Source: Fusarium oxysporum f. sp. lycopersici 4287 (lineage: Eukaryota > Ascomycota > Sordariomycetes > Hypocreales > Nectriaceae). From it: 64,000 nt of DNA. How positions within the stretch are numbered: the first letter of the stretch is position 1; every line of letters starts with the position of its first letter. The notes under the pieces were generated by a model. The model saw only the letters and a program-made list of their open reading frames with translations, was not told the origin of the DNA and ran no database searches. Positions 10,809-22,164 of this stretch are shown piece by piece. Both the position numbers and the translations under genes were made by a program. The stretch spans positions 1,567,467-1,631,466 of the forward strand of contig NC_030996.1 of the NCBI RefSeq assembly GCF_000149955.1, in the 5' to 3' direction.

Positions 10809-12533
10809 ATGACACAATCATCGACACCTCCATCGCCGCTTCATCGGGCTCCCAGCAATCCCTCCGCAATGCCGACTATCCCGTCGAGAGGATGCAGCCC
10901 CCGGGCTCTAACTCAAGGTGTTGATCCTCCACCAAACAACAACCCTGCGCCGGATCTCCATGACACTGCCGCATCGTCGTCCGTAGTTGACGAGTCCCTC
11001 CAAGCACGTATAGAACGTCTCGGCCGCGAACGCCCTCCGATCTTTACAACCCGCTGGAGCGAGATAATCTTCGTCTTCAGCATCTCCATGTCTCAATTCC
11101 TGACAGAATACTTCGTCTCGGGATTCACTGTCATCCTCCCAACACTCATCAGAGAGCTCGATATCCCACAAGCAGCCAGCGTATGGCCAGCAACCGCTTT
11201 CTCACTCGTCATCGCCAGCACCTTGCTCGTCTTTGGCCGTCTGGGTGACATGTGGGGAGGATATCCCGTCTTCATGTGGGGTCTTGCCTGGCTTCTTGTC
11301 TGGAGTATAATAGCCGGGTTCAGCATGAATCCGCTGATGCTCGACTTGTGCCGGGCTCTGCAAGGGCTAGGAGCTGCCGCTTTCTTGCCTACTGGAGTCA
11401 TGCTTATGGGTTCCTTGTATCGTCCTGGGCCACGAAAGAACCTCGTCTTTGCAGTATATGGCACTTCAGCGGTATTTGGCTTTTTCGGGGGCATTCTCAT
11501 GGCAGGCATCGTAGGTCAATTCACCCGCTGGGGCTTTTACTTCTGGATCGGCGCTATCCTGACGGCAATTACGCTGTTAACTTCAGTCTTGTCCATTCCG
11601 CGTCCTCATTCAAAGGACCAGCCCCCAAGCAAAGTCGGAATGGACTACCCTGGCGCCATCACAATCGTCTCTGGCCTCACCCTAGTCGTGTTTTCCATCT
11701 TGCAATCAGCACATGCCCCTGCGGGTTGGAAAACGCCATATATTCCACTCTGTTTCGCACTTGGTGTCTTGTCACTCCTTGCCGCAGTCTACATCGAAAC
11801 GCGCGTCGCTGTTCATCCTCTCCTGCCGGCTTCGATCTTCACTACTCCTTGCATGAGCCCTCTCCTTTTGGCCCTCTTTCTGCTCTATGGCACCTGGGGT
11901 ATCTTTTCTGTATATGGCACACTCTACTTCCAGAACATCATGTCTGCCAGTCCGTTGCAGGTGGTAGCATGGTATGTGCCTCTCGGTGTTGCAGGCCTCA
12001 TTTTCAGCATCATAGAGGGCTTTATCTTGCACCTGGTTCCAGGACGTGTGCTGTTGATCATCTCCGGCCTGGGAGCAGTAGGGTCACAGCTTCTCATAGC
12101 TCTGATTCCACCCGGAGGAAGTTATTGGGCATGGGTCTTTCCTGCGGTCATCTTCAGCACCATAGGAATTGATCTATCCACGATCTTGATGACCGTTTTC
12201 GTGACGACGACTTTTCCTACAGCACAACAGGGACTGGCTGGCAGTGTCATTAATTCTGTGCTGCAGCTAGGTGTAGCCTTTGTCCTTGCTTTGACAGACA
12301 TCATCCAATCAGCAACGGTAGATGAGGCAGGATTGGCGAGGAGCTATAAGAAAACGTTTTGGTTTGGAGTGGGTGCTGCAACCGTGAGCTTGTTGATTCT
12401 GTCAATCTGGGGTAAGGTACCTAAGGCCAGTAGTGATTTGACCGCGGATGAGAGGGCTGAGCTCATGGAAGAGGCAATTGCTGAGCAGCGAAGAAACCAA
12501 GACAGCAGGGGCGGTACCGTGAGAGATACATGA
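10809..12533 (+). CDS. MFS drug-type transporter (DHA2-like)
   Basis: 574 residues, intronless, ATG in ACAATGAC context. After a roughly 80-residue hydrophilic Pro/Ser-rich N-terminus there are about 14 hydrophobic segments, as in the DHA2 proton antiporters. Motif A is visible as GRLGDMWGGYPVF between TM2 and TM3, followed by the RALQGLGAAAFLPTGVML segment of TM4. The C-terminal tail is charged. The likely role is efflux of a toxic or secreted small molecule across the plasma membrane, typical of a transporter carried in a metabolite cluster. It runs tail to tail with the Zn2Cys6 regulator (101 bp between stops) and lies 2.2 kb from the NRPS-like gene. The substrate cannot be inferred. Confidence 0.9.
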   Translation: MTQSSTPPSPLHRAPSNPSAMPTIPSRGCSPRALTQGVDPPPNNNPAPDLHDTAASSSVVDESLQARIERLGRERPPIFTTRWSEIIFVFSISMSQFLTEYFVSGFTVILPTLIRELDIPQAASVWPATAFSLVIASTLLVFGRLGDMWGGYPVFMWGLAWLLVWSIIAGFSMNPLMLDLCRALQGLGAAAFLPTGVMLMGSLYRPGPRKNLVFAVYGTSAVFGFFGGILMAGIVGQFTRWGFYFWIGAILTAITLLTSVLSIPRPHSKDQPPSKVGMDYPGAITIVSGLTLVVFSILQSAHAPAGWKTPYIPLCFALGVLSLLAAVYIETRVAVHPLLPASIFTTPCMSPLLLALFLLYGTWGIFSVYGTLYFQNIMSASPLQVVAWYVPLGVAGLIFSIIEGFILHLVPGRVLLIISGLGAVGSQLLIALIPPGGSYWAWVFPAVIFSTIGIDLSTILMTVFVTTTFPTAQQGLAGSVINSVLQLGVAFVLALTDIIQSATVDEAGLARSYKKTFWFGVGAATVSLLILSIWGKVPKASSDLTADERAELMEEAIAEQRRNQDSRGGTVRDT

Positions 12534-12634
12534 CGCCACATGTCGAGCTCAGCTCCCGAGTCGTTGAACAGTGGCCCGTATAGTCTAACAAGGCCTTTAG
12601 CCAGCACAGCAGATCATCTGGGATGGCCTTCCAA

Positions 12635-14356
12635 TCATGCAATCAACCAGTCAGTGCCTAAATTCCTTAGTGTCTCGATCCAATTCCAATTCTCTTCCCG
12701 TTCGTAGAATTCGTCATCGCTGCTCGTTAAGAGAACCTCATTCTTCCTCCCACCCCATATTGTCCGCAATGCTCCGAGAGCGTCTCTGGTAAACCCCCAA
12801 GGCTCGATTTTCCAGAGCTCTTGGAATCTTGTCTCTACCCAGGCACGATTCGTGAGGTCACGAGTTTCCAGACCAGCGATGAAGGCGGGCCACGCTGTTG
12901 CTGTGAATAATGCATCTCCAGGGTGCAAATGTGAAAGGTGGGTGATGATTTCGGCTGCTAGAACCTGTAGATCATCTGGCAATACCGTACTGGGCCATAG
13001 AGCAAGAATAATGCGTGAGAGATAGACACATACAGCTGTCCGGTGTGCACATGCAATCATAGTCCGATGGAGGAGATCGTCAGCGGGCGAGCGTGGCTGT
13101 AAATTGGTGGCCCAGGCAGCTGGGTCGAATGACTTGGCAGCGTGTAAGAGCTGAAGCGCATCGTGATGTCCTGAATTGATCGAGGCATCAGGAAACATGT
13201 AAACGTCGTTAATGTTCAATATTTGAGCCCCTGCCTGTATCAAAGGAAGGAGAGCTGCCGGAAATGATGAGCAATGGTTCCCTTCTGCATCTTGAAGCAG
13301 CGACATGGTAGTCATCGATAGCTCACCGCCGCGCGGTAGATAAGAATTCGCGAATGATGAGCCAAGAAGATCATACCTAGTTATTTTAAACCCAAGAGCC
13401 ATCAATAACTGGGCAGGATGACTTACACCAAGCAATTAGACACCAACCAGCTGCGAAGAGGGCTGAAAACAGTGCCCGTCCCCGAGCCAGATGCTATCAT
13501 TTTCTCAATGATCATTCTCGCACCGTTGATGTGAGATATCCAGCTGCCTCGCCCAGAGTCAATGAGCTCGAATCCAATGAGTAGAAGTACCGCCGCCAGA
13601 ATCGCATCAACATTCGCTGAAGCCATGCTTCCGACAGCGGAGTTCAGCAGACAAAGTGCCTGCTGCTTGGCCCTGAGTGCATCATGGAAAGCCTCCGGGT
13701 GTGATGTCGTATGGCCAATCGATAGAGAGTCCACAAAGCTTTTGCTGCTCTGAGTCGAGGCCATTGTCGTGAAGATGCTTAAAGAACTTGATGGCCTTTG
13801 ACAAGCGTTTGACATATGCAAAGCCGAGCTAGCGATGATGGCCTGCAATAGCATGGGCTGCTGGTACGCCATCGGAATCAGCTCCCGAAATGGATTATGC
13901 TTGGGGATGTCATAGAGAACGAGGTCCTTGCAAACGTCACTTGCGACTTTTGCCAAAGAATATTAGTATGAAGAGCAGCCAAGCGGGCGGAGGCAACCTA
14001 CAATAATCCAGATATCTCCTCGATCGACAGTCTATATCTTGAACAAGCGGGTCTGTAAGCGAACGAGGAGAATTCGACTCAGAACTTGTGAATGAGGGCT
14101 GGCTTGTAGACAAAATACGAGGCCGTGGCGCTTGTAGAGTGGCGGTCGTATCTCCGTTCTGGACCTTGCCAATGTTGTCGGATGTAACACCAACCATTTT
14201 CCCACGACTTGCCATACCTTTCTCCCATCGCAACAGAACGCCATAGCCCAGACAACTTTGACCCCTACTGGTGCATTTCAGGCACTGCGGAATGGATCGG
14301 TCACATTTCAAACGGCCGCGCCTACAATTGTGGCATGATCCTGGCCTTGCACCCAT
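12635..14356 (-). CDS. Zn2Cys6 transcription factor with fungal-specific regulatory region
   Basis: Three exons: 14356-14002, 13946-13427 and 13376-12635, with introns of 55 bp (GTAGGT donor) and 50 bp (GTAAGT donor). The product has 538 residues. Residues 8-36 carry the binuclear cluster (CHNCRRGRLKC then CLKC and C), beginning eight residues from the start. The middle region joined across intron 1 reads YLDY-F-ASDVCKDLVLYD followed by NPFRELIPMAY, the typical entry to the fungal C6 middle homology region with several helices. It is a nuclear DNA-binding activator or repressor. It is divergent from the adenylate-forming reductase (342 bp between starts), so it is probably the local pathway regulator. 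A second, AflR-type regulator lies on the far side of the reductase. Confidence 0.88.
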
Positions 14357-14698
14357 AGCTTGGATGAGTATGAAAGGGGTGACGCACAGAACAGTGCTAC
14401 GTAGTACCGCGAAACCCTGCCGTGATTTAGAAAGGGGGTCGTTATGCGCTGTGCTGTGACGAAATGAGGAGCCAGTGAACGGTCAATAGATAAGATAGGA
14501 AAAGATAAGATAGGTAAGCACCTATGACGCGTTGACTCATGTGGGGCCGATGACCAGGGCAAGCCAACTCGACAAGTTCATATATTAAGAATCAAGTCAG
14601 TTGCCACAAGTCGAACGGATTAAAGACGTGGTAAATCGAAAGTCGCCAGAAACTCATTTTATCAAAATCAAACGTGTTCTCAATCTCAGTATTGTGAA
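14357..14698. promoter_or_regulatory. Divergent promoter between regulator and NRPS-like reductase
   Basis: This 342-bp region separates the two start codons. At 14488-14499 and 14503-14514 the 12-mer AGATAAGATAGG is repeated directly, giving four GATA cores within 27 bp. Fungal GATA factors (nitrogen regulator AreA, iron regulator SreA, light factors) bind HGATAR, and closely paired sites are the usual strong arrangement. The inference is that a global GATA factor controls both genes. Confidence 0.5.
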
Positions 14699-17600
14699 AT
14701 GGCAGATGCGAATTATTTTACTTGTACGCTTGGTGAAGCTGCGAGACTGAAGCGAAAAGACGAGAAGGCGAAAACATGGATGACAGTGGTGGAATTGATT
14801 GATGACCAGGCTGAGAGGAATCCAGATGCACCGGCTTTGGGGTTCGCGACTTTTACGCATTTGAAGTCTACGCAAGGTGAGTGCTCACATACATCACAAT
14901 ACCATGGCTGACATGAGCAGTATTCCGTCATCTCCTCACATTTCGAGACCTCTCAGACACATCAAAGCATGCCGCCCAGATACTTTCGACTCATTTGCCA
15001 AAGGAACCTAAGTCCTTGAAAATTGGCCTTCTATCGTCTAGTAGCACGGAGTTTGTGTTGACATGGCTTGGCTTGATGCGCCTGGGATATACTGTCTTGC
15101 TTCTTGCGTAAGTCACTAGCCTCAAGGGATGCGCAAACCTGACCATATTGCAGACCTCAATTGGCACCACCAGCAGTTCAGCATCTTTGTGAGACTCTAG
15201 ACATTAGACATGTTTTCGTCGACGACATCTACGAGTACAGAGCGCGCGGACTCTCAAACGACATCGAGATCATCAGGATCCCTTCATATAAAGATGACTC
15301 GACGACAGATGACTTGGGGCAGACCCCGGGTATTTCAGAAACAGCGTACATATGTCACACTTCGGGAACCTCATCTGGACTACCCAAGCCAATCCCTCAA
15401 ACGCAGTTCGGGGTGATGGGAGCTCTGTACAGCTTTCCCGGGAAGAACAAACCAGCAACCTTTTCCACGACTCCCCTCTATCACGGTGGATTCCCAGATT
15501 GTCTGAGAGCCTGGACAAGTGGTGCTTCGATATGGTTCTTCCCCGAAGGCCAGGCTCCCATCACAGGCGCCAATATTATAAGAGCCATAGACTTTGCACG
15601 GGCGCATAGCCCAATACCCGTCAAGTACTTTTCATCAGTTCCGTATGTGCTTCAAATGCTCTCCGAAGAGTACGGGGGCGTTGAAGTTCTTCAGACAATG
15701 GACCTTGTTGGTGTCGGCGGCGCTGCTTTACCACCAGCAATAGGCGATACACTCGTGGACGCAGGCGTGAATCTCCTCTCACGTATGGGAAGCGCAGAAT
15801 GCGGGTTTCTGATGTCGTCGCATAGGGATTACGCCAAAGACAAAGACTGGCAATTTCTCCGAGCTATTGATGACCCAAGACTTATCGAATTCGAGCCCCG
15901 CGAGAATGACCTATCAGAACTTGTGGTGAAACCTGGTTGGCCTTTCTTGATCAAGACGAATCGTGAAGATGGATCATACGCCACTTCTGACCTCTTCGAA
16001 CCACATTCATCGATACCGAACGCGTGGCGATATCACAGCAGAGCTGATGCGCAAATCACTCTTGCCAACGGAAAGAAGTTCGATCCTTCGCCTATTGAGG
16101 GTAGCATACTTGCTTCCACCAAATTACTGCAGGATGTTCTTATCTTTGGCAGTGGAAGAGATTACGCTGGAGTGCTGTTGTTCCCTTCCTCGAGCGACAT
16201 CAGTGCAGATGAAGTGATCGATTCAGTATGGCCGCATATCGACAAACTAAACTCCGACAGCCAAACCCATACCCGAATCAACAGGACAATGCTGGTAGTT
16301 GTCCCTGTCAAAGAGGGGCAGAAACCCTTGGAAAAGAGCAGTAAGGGCACTATTCTTCGGCGGCAAGCTGAAGAGCGATACTCAGATGAGATCGAGGGTG
16401 CTTACAGCAACACATCATCTTCCACGAAGATTCCTGAGGGTGGGCTTCAAAAAGCCGTTCAAGATTGTTTCGAGCAAGTCCTCGGCCGGCAAGTTGAACC
16501 AGATCAAGATCTGTATCGCCAGGGCGTCGACTCGATCTCTTGCATACAAATCCGAAAGCTGCTCGAACAGACTTGTCTATCATCTGAGGATGGCAGGCTT
16601 CCTCTGAACGTTATCTACGATCAGGGCACCGTCAATTCACTCGTTGAGTATCTGGAAAGAGCGAATTCAGGCGACAACGAGCTGAATGTCGACCCCGATG
16701 AGTCAGATCTCAACCTCATGCAAGCTCTCGCTGAGAAGTACAGCAATTTTGATCCAGCCTCGCATGATACTAGCAGTATGGTAGGGTCAGGTGTATCTTC
16801 TTCAACCAGTGGTGTCAAAACTCAAGCACGGCAAAATCGCGAAGCCTTGGGTGAAAAGAAACGCTTGGCACAAATGGCCATGAAAATCGTTCAAGATCCC
16901 AATGATCGCCCCACGCGTGTGGTACTAACCGGTGCGACTGGGTTCCTTGGGGCGCATATCCTTCATCTTCTTCGAGAAGATTCAAAGGTTGAGAGGATTT
17001 ACTGTTTGCTCCGAGCTGACGGTCCATTTGCCGCTCAGAAACGTGTTTCTGACGCTCTCTTCCAACGAGTTCTGCCACCTCTAGAACCACACCAGGATAA
17101 AGTCGTCTGTCTTCCGTGCGATTTGACACAAAAGGATCTTGGACTCTCAGAAGAGCAGCTTCGGGAAATTTCGACGAGTACTACGAAGGTGATTCACTCA
17201 GCTTGGGCGGTCAACTTTAGTCTTCGACTAAACTCCTTCGAGGATCAGATGTCGAGTACGAAAAACTTGATCAACCTCGCTGAAGAGGCTGGTGCACAGT
17301 TCATCTTCGTCAGCTCCATCGCAGCAGTTAGCGACTCTACCGCTCGACCAGTTCCCGAGACGCTCTCCCATGATCCTAAGGAGGCTTCACCACTAGGCTA
17401 CTCACGCTCCAAGTGGGTAGCCGAACAGGTTTGTGATGCAGCGAACAAGAAACAAGACTCTCCCCTAGCCTCGATTGTTCGAGTTGGTCAACTTTGCAGC
17501 AATGAATCTGGAGTCTGGAATACCACTGAGGCATATCCGTTATTGCTTTCAACATCCAAGATCACAGGATGTCTACCCAATCTCCCAAATGAAGTGCTCA

Positions 17601-18034
17601 ATTGGCTTCCTGTCGAGCAAGCTGCTCAAGCTGTGATCGAAATTGCATTCACGCACTCCAAAGGTTTGAAGACACCTGTCTACCATGTATTGAACCCGCA
17701 TATCACACCGTCCTGGAAAGACATGCTGGACTGGCTGGCTGCTAGTAACGAGGGTCCCGAGTTTGAGATCGTCTCATCATCTGAGTGGCTTGAGCGCTTG
17801 GAGAAGGCTTTGGGCGACGAGAATGATCATCCGTCACAGGCTCTTCTAGGTCTTTGGAAGCGGTCATATTCCAGGGGCGATATGAATGAAAATGCAGTGG
17901 ACGATCAGGAGAGTTCTGTATTCGAGGTCGCTCAAACACAGAAGGTCTCTGCTTCAATACGGGACGTCGAGCCACTGAGTCGCGAGCGAGTAATCAAGAC
18001 TTGGAAATGGGTGAACGAGAATATTAAGGGCTGA
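14699..18034 (+). CDS. Adenylate-forming reductase, NRPS-like (A-T-R)
   Basis: Three exons: 14699-14876, 14921-15107 and 15154-18034, with introns of 44 and 46 bp. The product has 1081 residues. The adenylation domain spans about residues 20-520, with the P-loop-like core HTSGTSSGLPKP near residue 190 and the A8-like hinge in WRYHSRADAQITLANGKK. The carrier domain has GVDSIS with the phosphopantetheine Ser at about 582. The thioester reductase domain starts with the Rossmann motif LTGATGFLGAH near 713 and has the catalytic Tyr/Lys in YSRSK (about 871-875). No condensation domain is present. The enzyme should activate a carboxylic acid as AMP ester, load it on the carrier and release it reductively with NAD(P)H as aldehyde or alcohol. 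Substrate (aryl acid, amino acid or polyketide acid) cannot be read from sequence. It is the core enzyme of the cluster. The start has good context (GAAATGG) and exon joins restore a continuous A domain. Confidence 0.9.
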
Positions 18035-18477
18035 GTGCTCCTTGGTAATTTGGAATGCTAGATAGTAGAATAGAATAGCGGCAATGAACAGGTCATATTC
18101 CATATCTGAAGATCTTGATGTAGGCAGACCGGGCATCCTGGCCATCCCTCAAGCAGCAAGAAAACTCTCGACGTTAAACCGAGGTGCCAGAAATACCTGA
18201 TCTAAGACCTACTAAAGCTACTCCAAATTATCTTGACTTTACCTAAGTCTTTTTGTCACTTAGGAGAGACGTCTTGACCATTGTCCTCAAAGTGGGGGCG
18301 CCCGGCGAGTTATCAGACTTGTGATTCGCCACGTACCTTGCTCCCCCCATCTCGCCAGTCACGATGGTGGAAAGTCTCCGACCATGATATTGCCGTCCAC
18401 GATGCGCTCGAACACTTCTTCCACTTCGAACTGTCAAGTAATTTTCTTTAAAATCTCACCGATCCAATTTCTCCGCA
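18035..18477. other. Intergenic, promoter of the AflR-type regulator
   Basis: 443 bp between the stop of the NRPS-like gene and the ATG at 18478. I see no discrete site I would defend. Confidence 0.35.
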
Positions 18478-19667
18478 ATGACATTAACTTCCGTCACCAA
18501 GTCGAATATTCCGAGCCCCGCTCGGCGGTCAGCCTGCGATTGTTGTCGTACGTCATAACTCCCATGCTATACTGGTAACGAAGCCTAACAGGTCTAGGGC
18601 AAAGAAAGTCAAGATGTGACGGTGGAAAGCCTTCATGTCGAAGATGCTCTGGTTTAGGCCTTGACTGTCACTATTCGGTCAAGAAGCAAATGGGCAGACC
18701 TGCAAAACGTCGACAAGCTTTGGCGGCAGCGCTCCCTAGTCCAGCTGTTCAAGATGACACGCCCTTCCTGTCCCTCTTATCACCTCAATCAATGATTGAA
18801 ACGCTCAGTCAGGTTGACGTGAATGTATGTGTAGATCCAAGTCTCATGCCTGACCTGAGCTCTGAGATACTTAGCGGACTTCAACTTGAGTTGGGAAAAG
18901 GCACCGACTGCTCATGTCCAACATCAGACGTCTTATCAGGCTCCGGTGCCGCTCCGACCCTCGACTCCCCAGCTTCAAATTCTGTCTCGGTAGCTACGTT
19001 GTTGCCCATATCGCAAACATCGTCACGGTCATGTTCTTGTCTGGCAACTTTCTATCTCACAGTAGATGATCTCTGCAAAAACGAAAGACTCTCCTTTCCG
19101 TCAGGTCTTCCTTTTCTTCGCAAAACGATCTCAACAGCCAGTCAAATCGCTCATTGTCAGATCTGTCCAACCAGCCACCTCTCTGCCATGCAGAATATCC
19201 AACTTCTGGGAACTCTCCTCATGTCAGTGGGCCAGCAGTACGGCGTCATTCTGGAGTCCATAGACAAAGAGGCCAAGGCATCCATGGAGAAAAATGAAAT
19301 GAAACGTCTGCAGTTCAGCGAAGTCGGGGTTGAGTATTCTGCAGAGGCTCCAAGTTATAACCTGGAATTAGACCCTGCAGCATGGGCGGATTTGGCTAAA
19401 AAGGCTGTTAAGGCTGAGGTTTACGGAAACGGGAGAGAAGAAGAGTGTTTGTGGAGTGTTTTGAACTATCTCGAAAAACGGCAGTCCCAGTGGCATGCCG
19501 TGCCGCCCCATCGAGATTGTCCTCATCAGTACCAACAGTCTGATGAGGAGCCATTTTGCATAAAGATACTTCACAAGGCTAAAGAGTCAATAGAGGCTCT
19601 TAAGTGGAAGTGTCGTGAGATCTATGGTCCGGGAAGACATGATGTTGGTACGATTTCCCTTCTGTGA
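18478..19667 (+). CDS. AflR-type Zn2Cys6 transcription factor
   Basis: Two exons, 18478-18547 and 18598-19667, with a 50-bp intron (GTACGT donor, acceptor CTAG). The product has 379 residues. The intron falls inside the zinc cluster. The chosen acceptor gives C-x2-C-x6-C-x6-C-x2-C-x6-C exactly (CDCCRQRKSRC, then CRRC and C), whereas the AG seven bases upstream would give an abnormal x8 spacing. A HYSVKKQMGRPAKRRQ linker follows directly; the basic MGRP(A/P)KR stretch after the last Cys is characteristic of AflR-like regulators of secondary metabolism. Two further Cys-rich patches (CSCPTS, CSCLATFYL) and the region near residue 165 match the AflR C-terminal domain style. It is the second local regulator beside the reductase. 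Confidence 0.85.
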
Positions 19668-20231
19668 AGCGAATCGCCTACCTAGATGCATTGGTCTTGC
19701 TACGGCCATTTCACCTTAGTTAATAAAAGGTCCCTGGAAAACCTCATTGTTGATCTCTCTTCGATGCAGTTCGCTGACCGTTACAGGAGAACAGTGAATA
19801 CTAAGAGTAAAGGACTAGCAGGCATTACAAGGATGCATACTTCTGCCTGAATCAGATTTTCATTATCAAAGGTTAATATTTTATCCACAAAGTGCATAGA
19901 AAGTCCATAGCCTGGTTGGAAGCATTTGATCTGGCTCCCTCCAACTCATTTTCCGTAACCTGTAAACATGATGGTTGATGAGTCTCACATCATCATACGG
20001 GGCGCTAAGATTCCTTCGTCAGAAAGTCGACCCTTGGGATCTAGTACCAACTCCCTATAGGCCATGTATAGACCAATTATAGTGCCAGAAACTCTCCATC
20101 CAGCAGACAAAAGTATCCGCTTATTTCTCCTTGAGGACTAGAGCATATAATCTTCCAGCTTCCCTTCTTCATCTCCTCTGCCTTTTCCACACAATATGTC
20201 TTCATCTTGAGCTCAAGTATTTTCTCTGGCG
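19668..20231. other. Intergenic, promoter of the flavoprotein gene
   Basis: 564 bp. An ATG at 20195 opens only a five-codon frame, so it could act as a tiny uORF ahead of the start at 20232. Confidence 0.35.
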
Positions 20232-21240
20232 ATGCCTCACTTGGTCAGCACACATTGCATCGAGCCTCATTTCCTTCGCAATGTCCTGGATGTTCTGATT
20301 ATTGGGACAGGGACAGCTGGTCTCTCTGCGGCCTTGGCCCTTGGCCGTGCGCAAAGGAGTGCCATCGTTTTCGATGGCGCCGAGCACAGGAATAACCTTC
20401 ATGGGATTGCAAGTCAGGCAATATCAAAATCGATCCAGGATGAGACGATAGCTGAGATCAAAGCCAAGTTCAAGACCATCATGCTTAGCCTCGCGACAGC
20501 CGCGTCTATTCGTGAGAAAGGCATGACTTTCGAAGTCGAAGACGTTACAGGTCGACGTTGGAAGGGAAGAAAGGTGATATTGGCTATGAGCAGCCGTGAT
20601 GCTCTTCCAGATATCCCAGGATATGAAGAAGCTTTGGGGAAGCATATGTAAGCCCTCTTTTGACTACGAAACATCGAATCCTGACTCGTTGGACAGTTTC
20701 GATGTATCACAATGCCTCGATGTTAGTAACAAAGCGACTGCCCACGCTGCTGTGCTCATCACATCCGACTCTTCAAGTTCTATTGAGGCGGCGGTATTGT
20801 CAGCTCATCTCGCCCGCCAGTTCAGTCCCGATATAACATTCCTGACTAACGGCCTTTTTCATGTCGAGCATCATCCTCAAATCATAGCGGCCAAGAATTG
20901 TGGCTTCAAATTAGACAACAGACCCATCAGATCATTGCAACGTCTGAAAACCTCGGTGGCTATCCAGTTCGCCGATGGGACAGAATCAGTGTATGGCTTG
21001 ATATCGCATAAGCCCAGAAAGGTTCTTGGCGGGCCTTTTTCAGAACAATTAGATCTGGAGATGACATCTGAAGGGAGGATTTTGGTGGAAAATGAGTTCC
21101 AAGAGACAAGCACACGCGGTGTTTACGCAGTTGGTGACAGTGCCAGCTTTCTCAAAGAAGGGAGTGCTGGGGCCAGTGCTGGATGGCTGGCTGGGGTTGG
21201 TGCAAACTTGCAAATTGCGGAGGATGATATGAGTATGTAG
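20232..21240 (+). CDS. Thioredoxin-reductase-like FAD oxidoreductase lacking the CxxC
   Basis: Two exons, 20232-20647 and 20697-21240, with a 49-bp intron (GTAAGC donor). The product has 319 residues. FAD-binding GxGxxG appears as IIGTGTAGLSAAL near residue 23, and a C-terminal GVYAVGDSAS is the second FAD motif. The arrangement and length fit thioredoxin reductase-like enzymes, including the dithiol oxidases of fungal toxin clusters. At the position where those enzymes have the redox CxxC (after the intron) this protein reads HIFDVSQCLD, so only one Cys (about 145) remains. It is therefore probably a flavoprotein that does not use an internal disulfide, perhaps an oxidase of another type, or a decaying paralogue. 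The N-terminal start is uncertain; the ATG at 20232 leaves 18 residues before the first beta strand. It is co-directional with the cluster genes. Confidence 0.8.
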
Positions 21241-22164
21241 TTTACATTTGTTCCGAATATAGGATGGAAATAATTAAAGAAGTCGCCGATTCTTCCAAGT
21301 GGTGCATGATGACCCTTGTTGAATGCGGTTTGACACAACGATCCCCGTCATCGGGGACTAGATTTTGGTCGCCGACCATATGTATACAACATACCTTGTA
21401 TCATAGCCGAGGTCAAATATTGGTATGGTTCTGCTTCTTGAAGTATTAGACACCGACATGCATGTTTGATGGACAGAAATGCTAGATCAAGCAATTGGTA
21501 GGTACTGCGTTTGGTTGATGGCAGTTTAGGGTAATTCGGCAACCAAGGGCGTTGCATTGTATCATGCTACCCTTCCGCTGTGTGTAGAATAGACTTGAGA
21601 CTTTCAGGAAGGTTAGTTATTATCAGTTAGTTTCTGATAAGTTTAGGCTCCATCACCTATTGACATACCAACCATTTCATGGAATCTTTGTCACCTAAAT
21701 TTTATCTCAAGCCATGAAGCTCGCATCACGATCAAGTTCTGGTGTCTCGGGAGGCAGAAGCAGGACCCATTTCGATATTCATTGGCGTTACATGTCTATG
21801 ATAGTCGAAGCCCATATAATTCCCAATCATGCTATTATTCTTCAACTGTTTCAGCTTTATGACCGGAAGTCGCCGTTCCAAAGAGCGCAGTTGGGCCATC
21901 GGGCTCTAATTTCGGACCATCGGCGGCAATCACTTTATCCCTGAATCACGCAATTGAGACTTATCCTCGGCTGGTTAGTTCCCGCCCCGGATAAACCATA
22001 GCCCGCCCTTCTCACACCCCAAAAGAGCAAAGCGCTACACGCTAGTGGGTACGTACAGTACGTCACTCCAATTGTACTTTTTCTGGCGTGTTCACTCTTC
22101 AGCTTGAGCTTTTTCTCGCATTCGACTTCACTCTCCCTTTTGAAGGAAAACACAAAAACTCAAA
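21241..22164. other. Intergenic, nothing identified
   Basis: About 920 bp ahead of the sulfide:quinone oxidoreductase. The last 150 bp (22020-22164) are pyrimidine-rich, as in many fungal core promoters. Confidence 0.4.
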
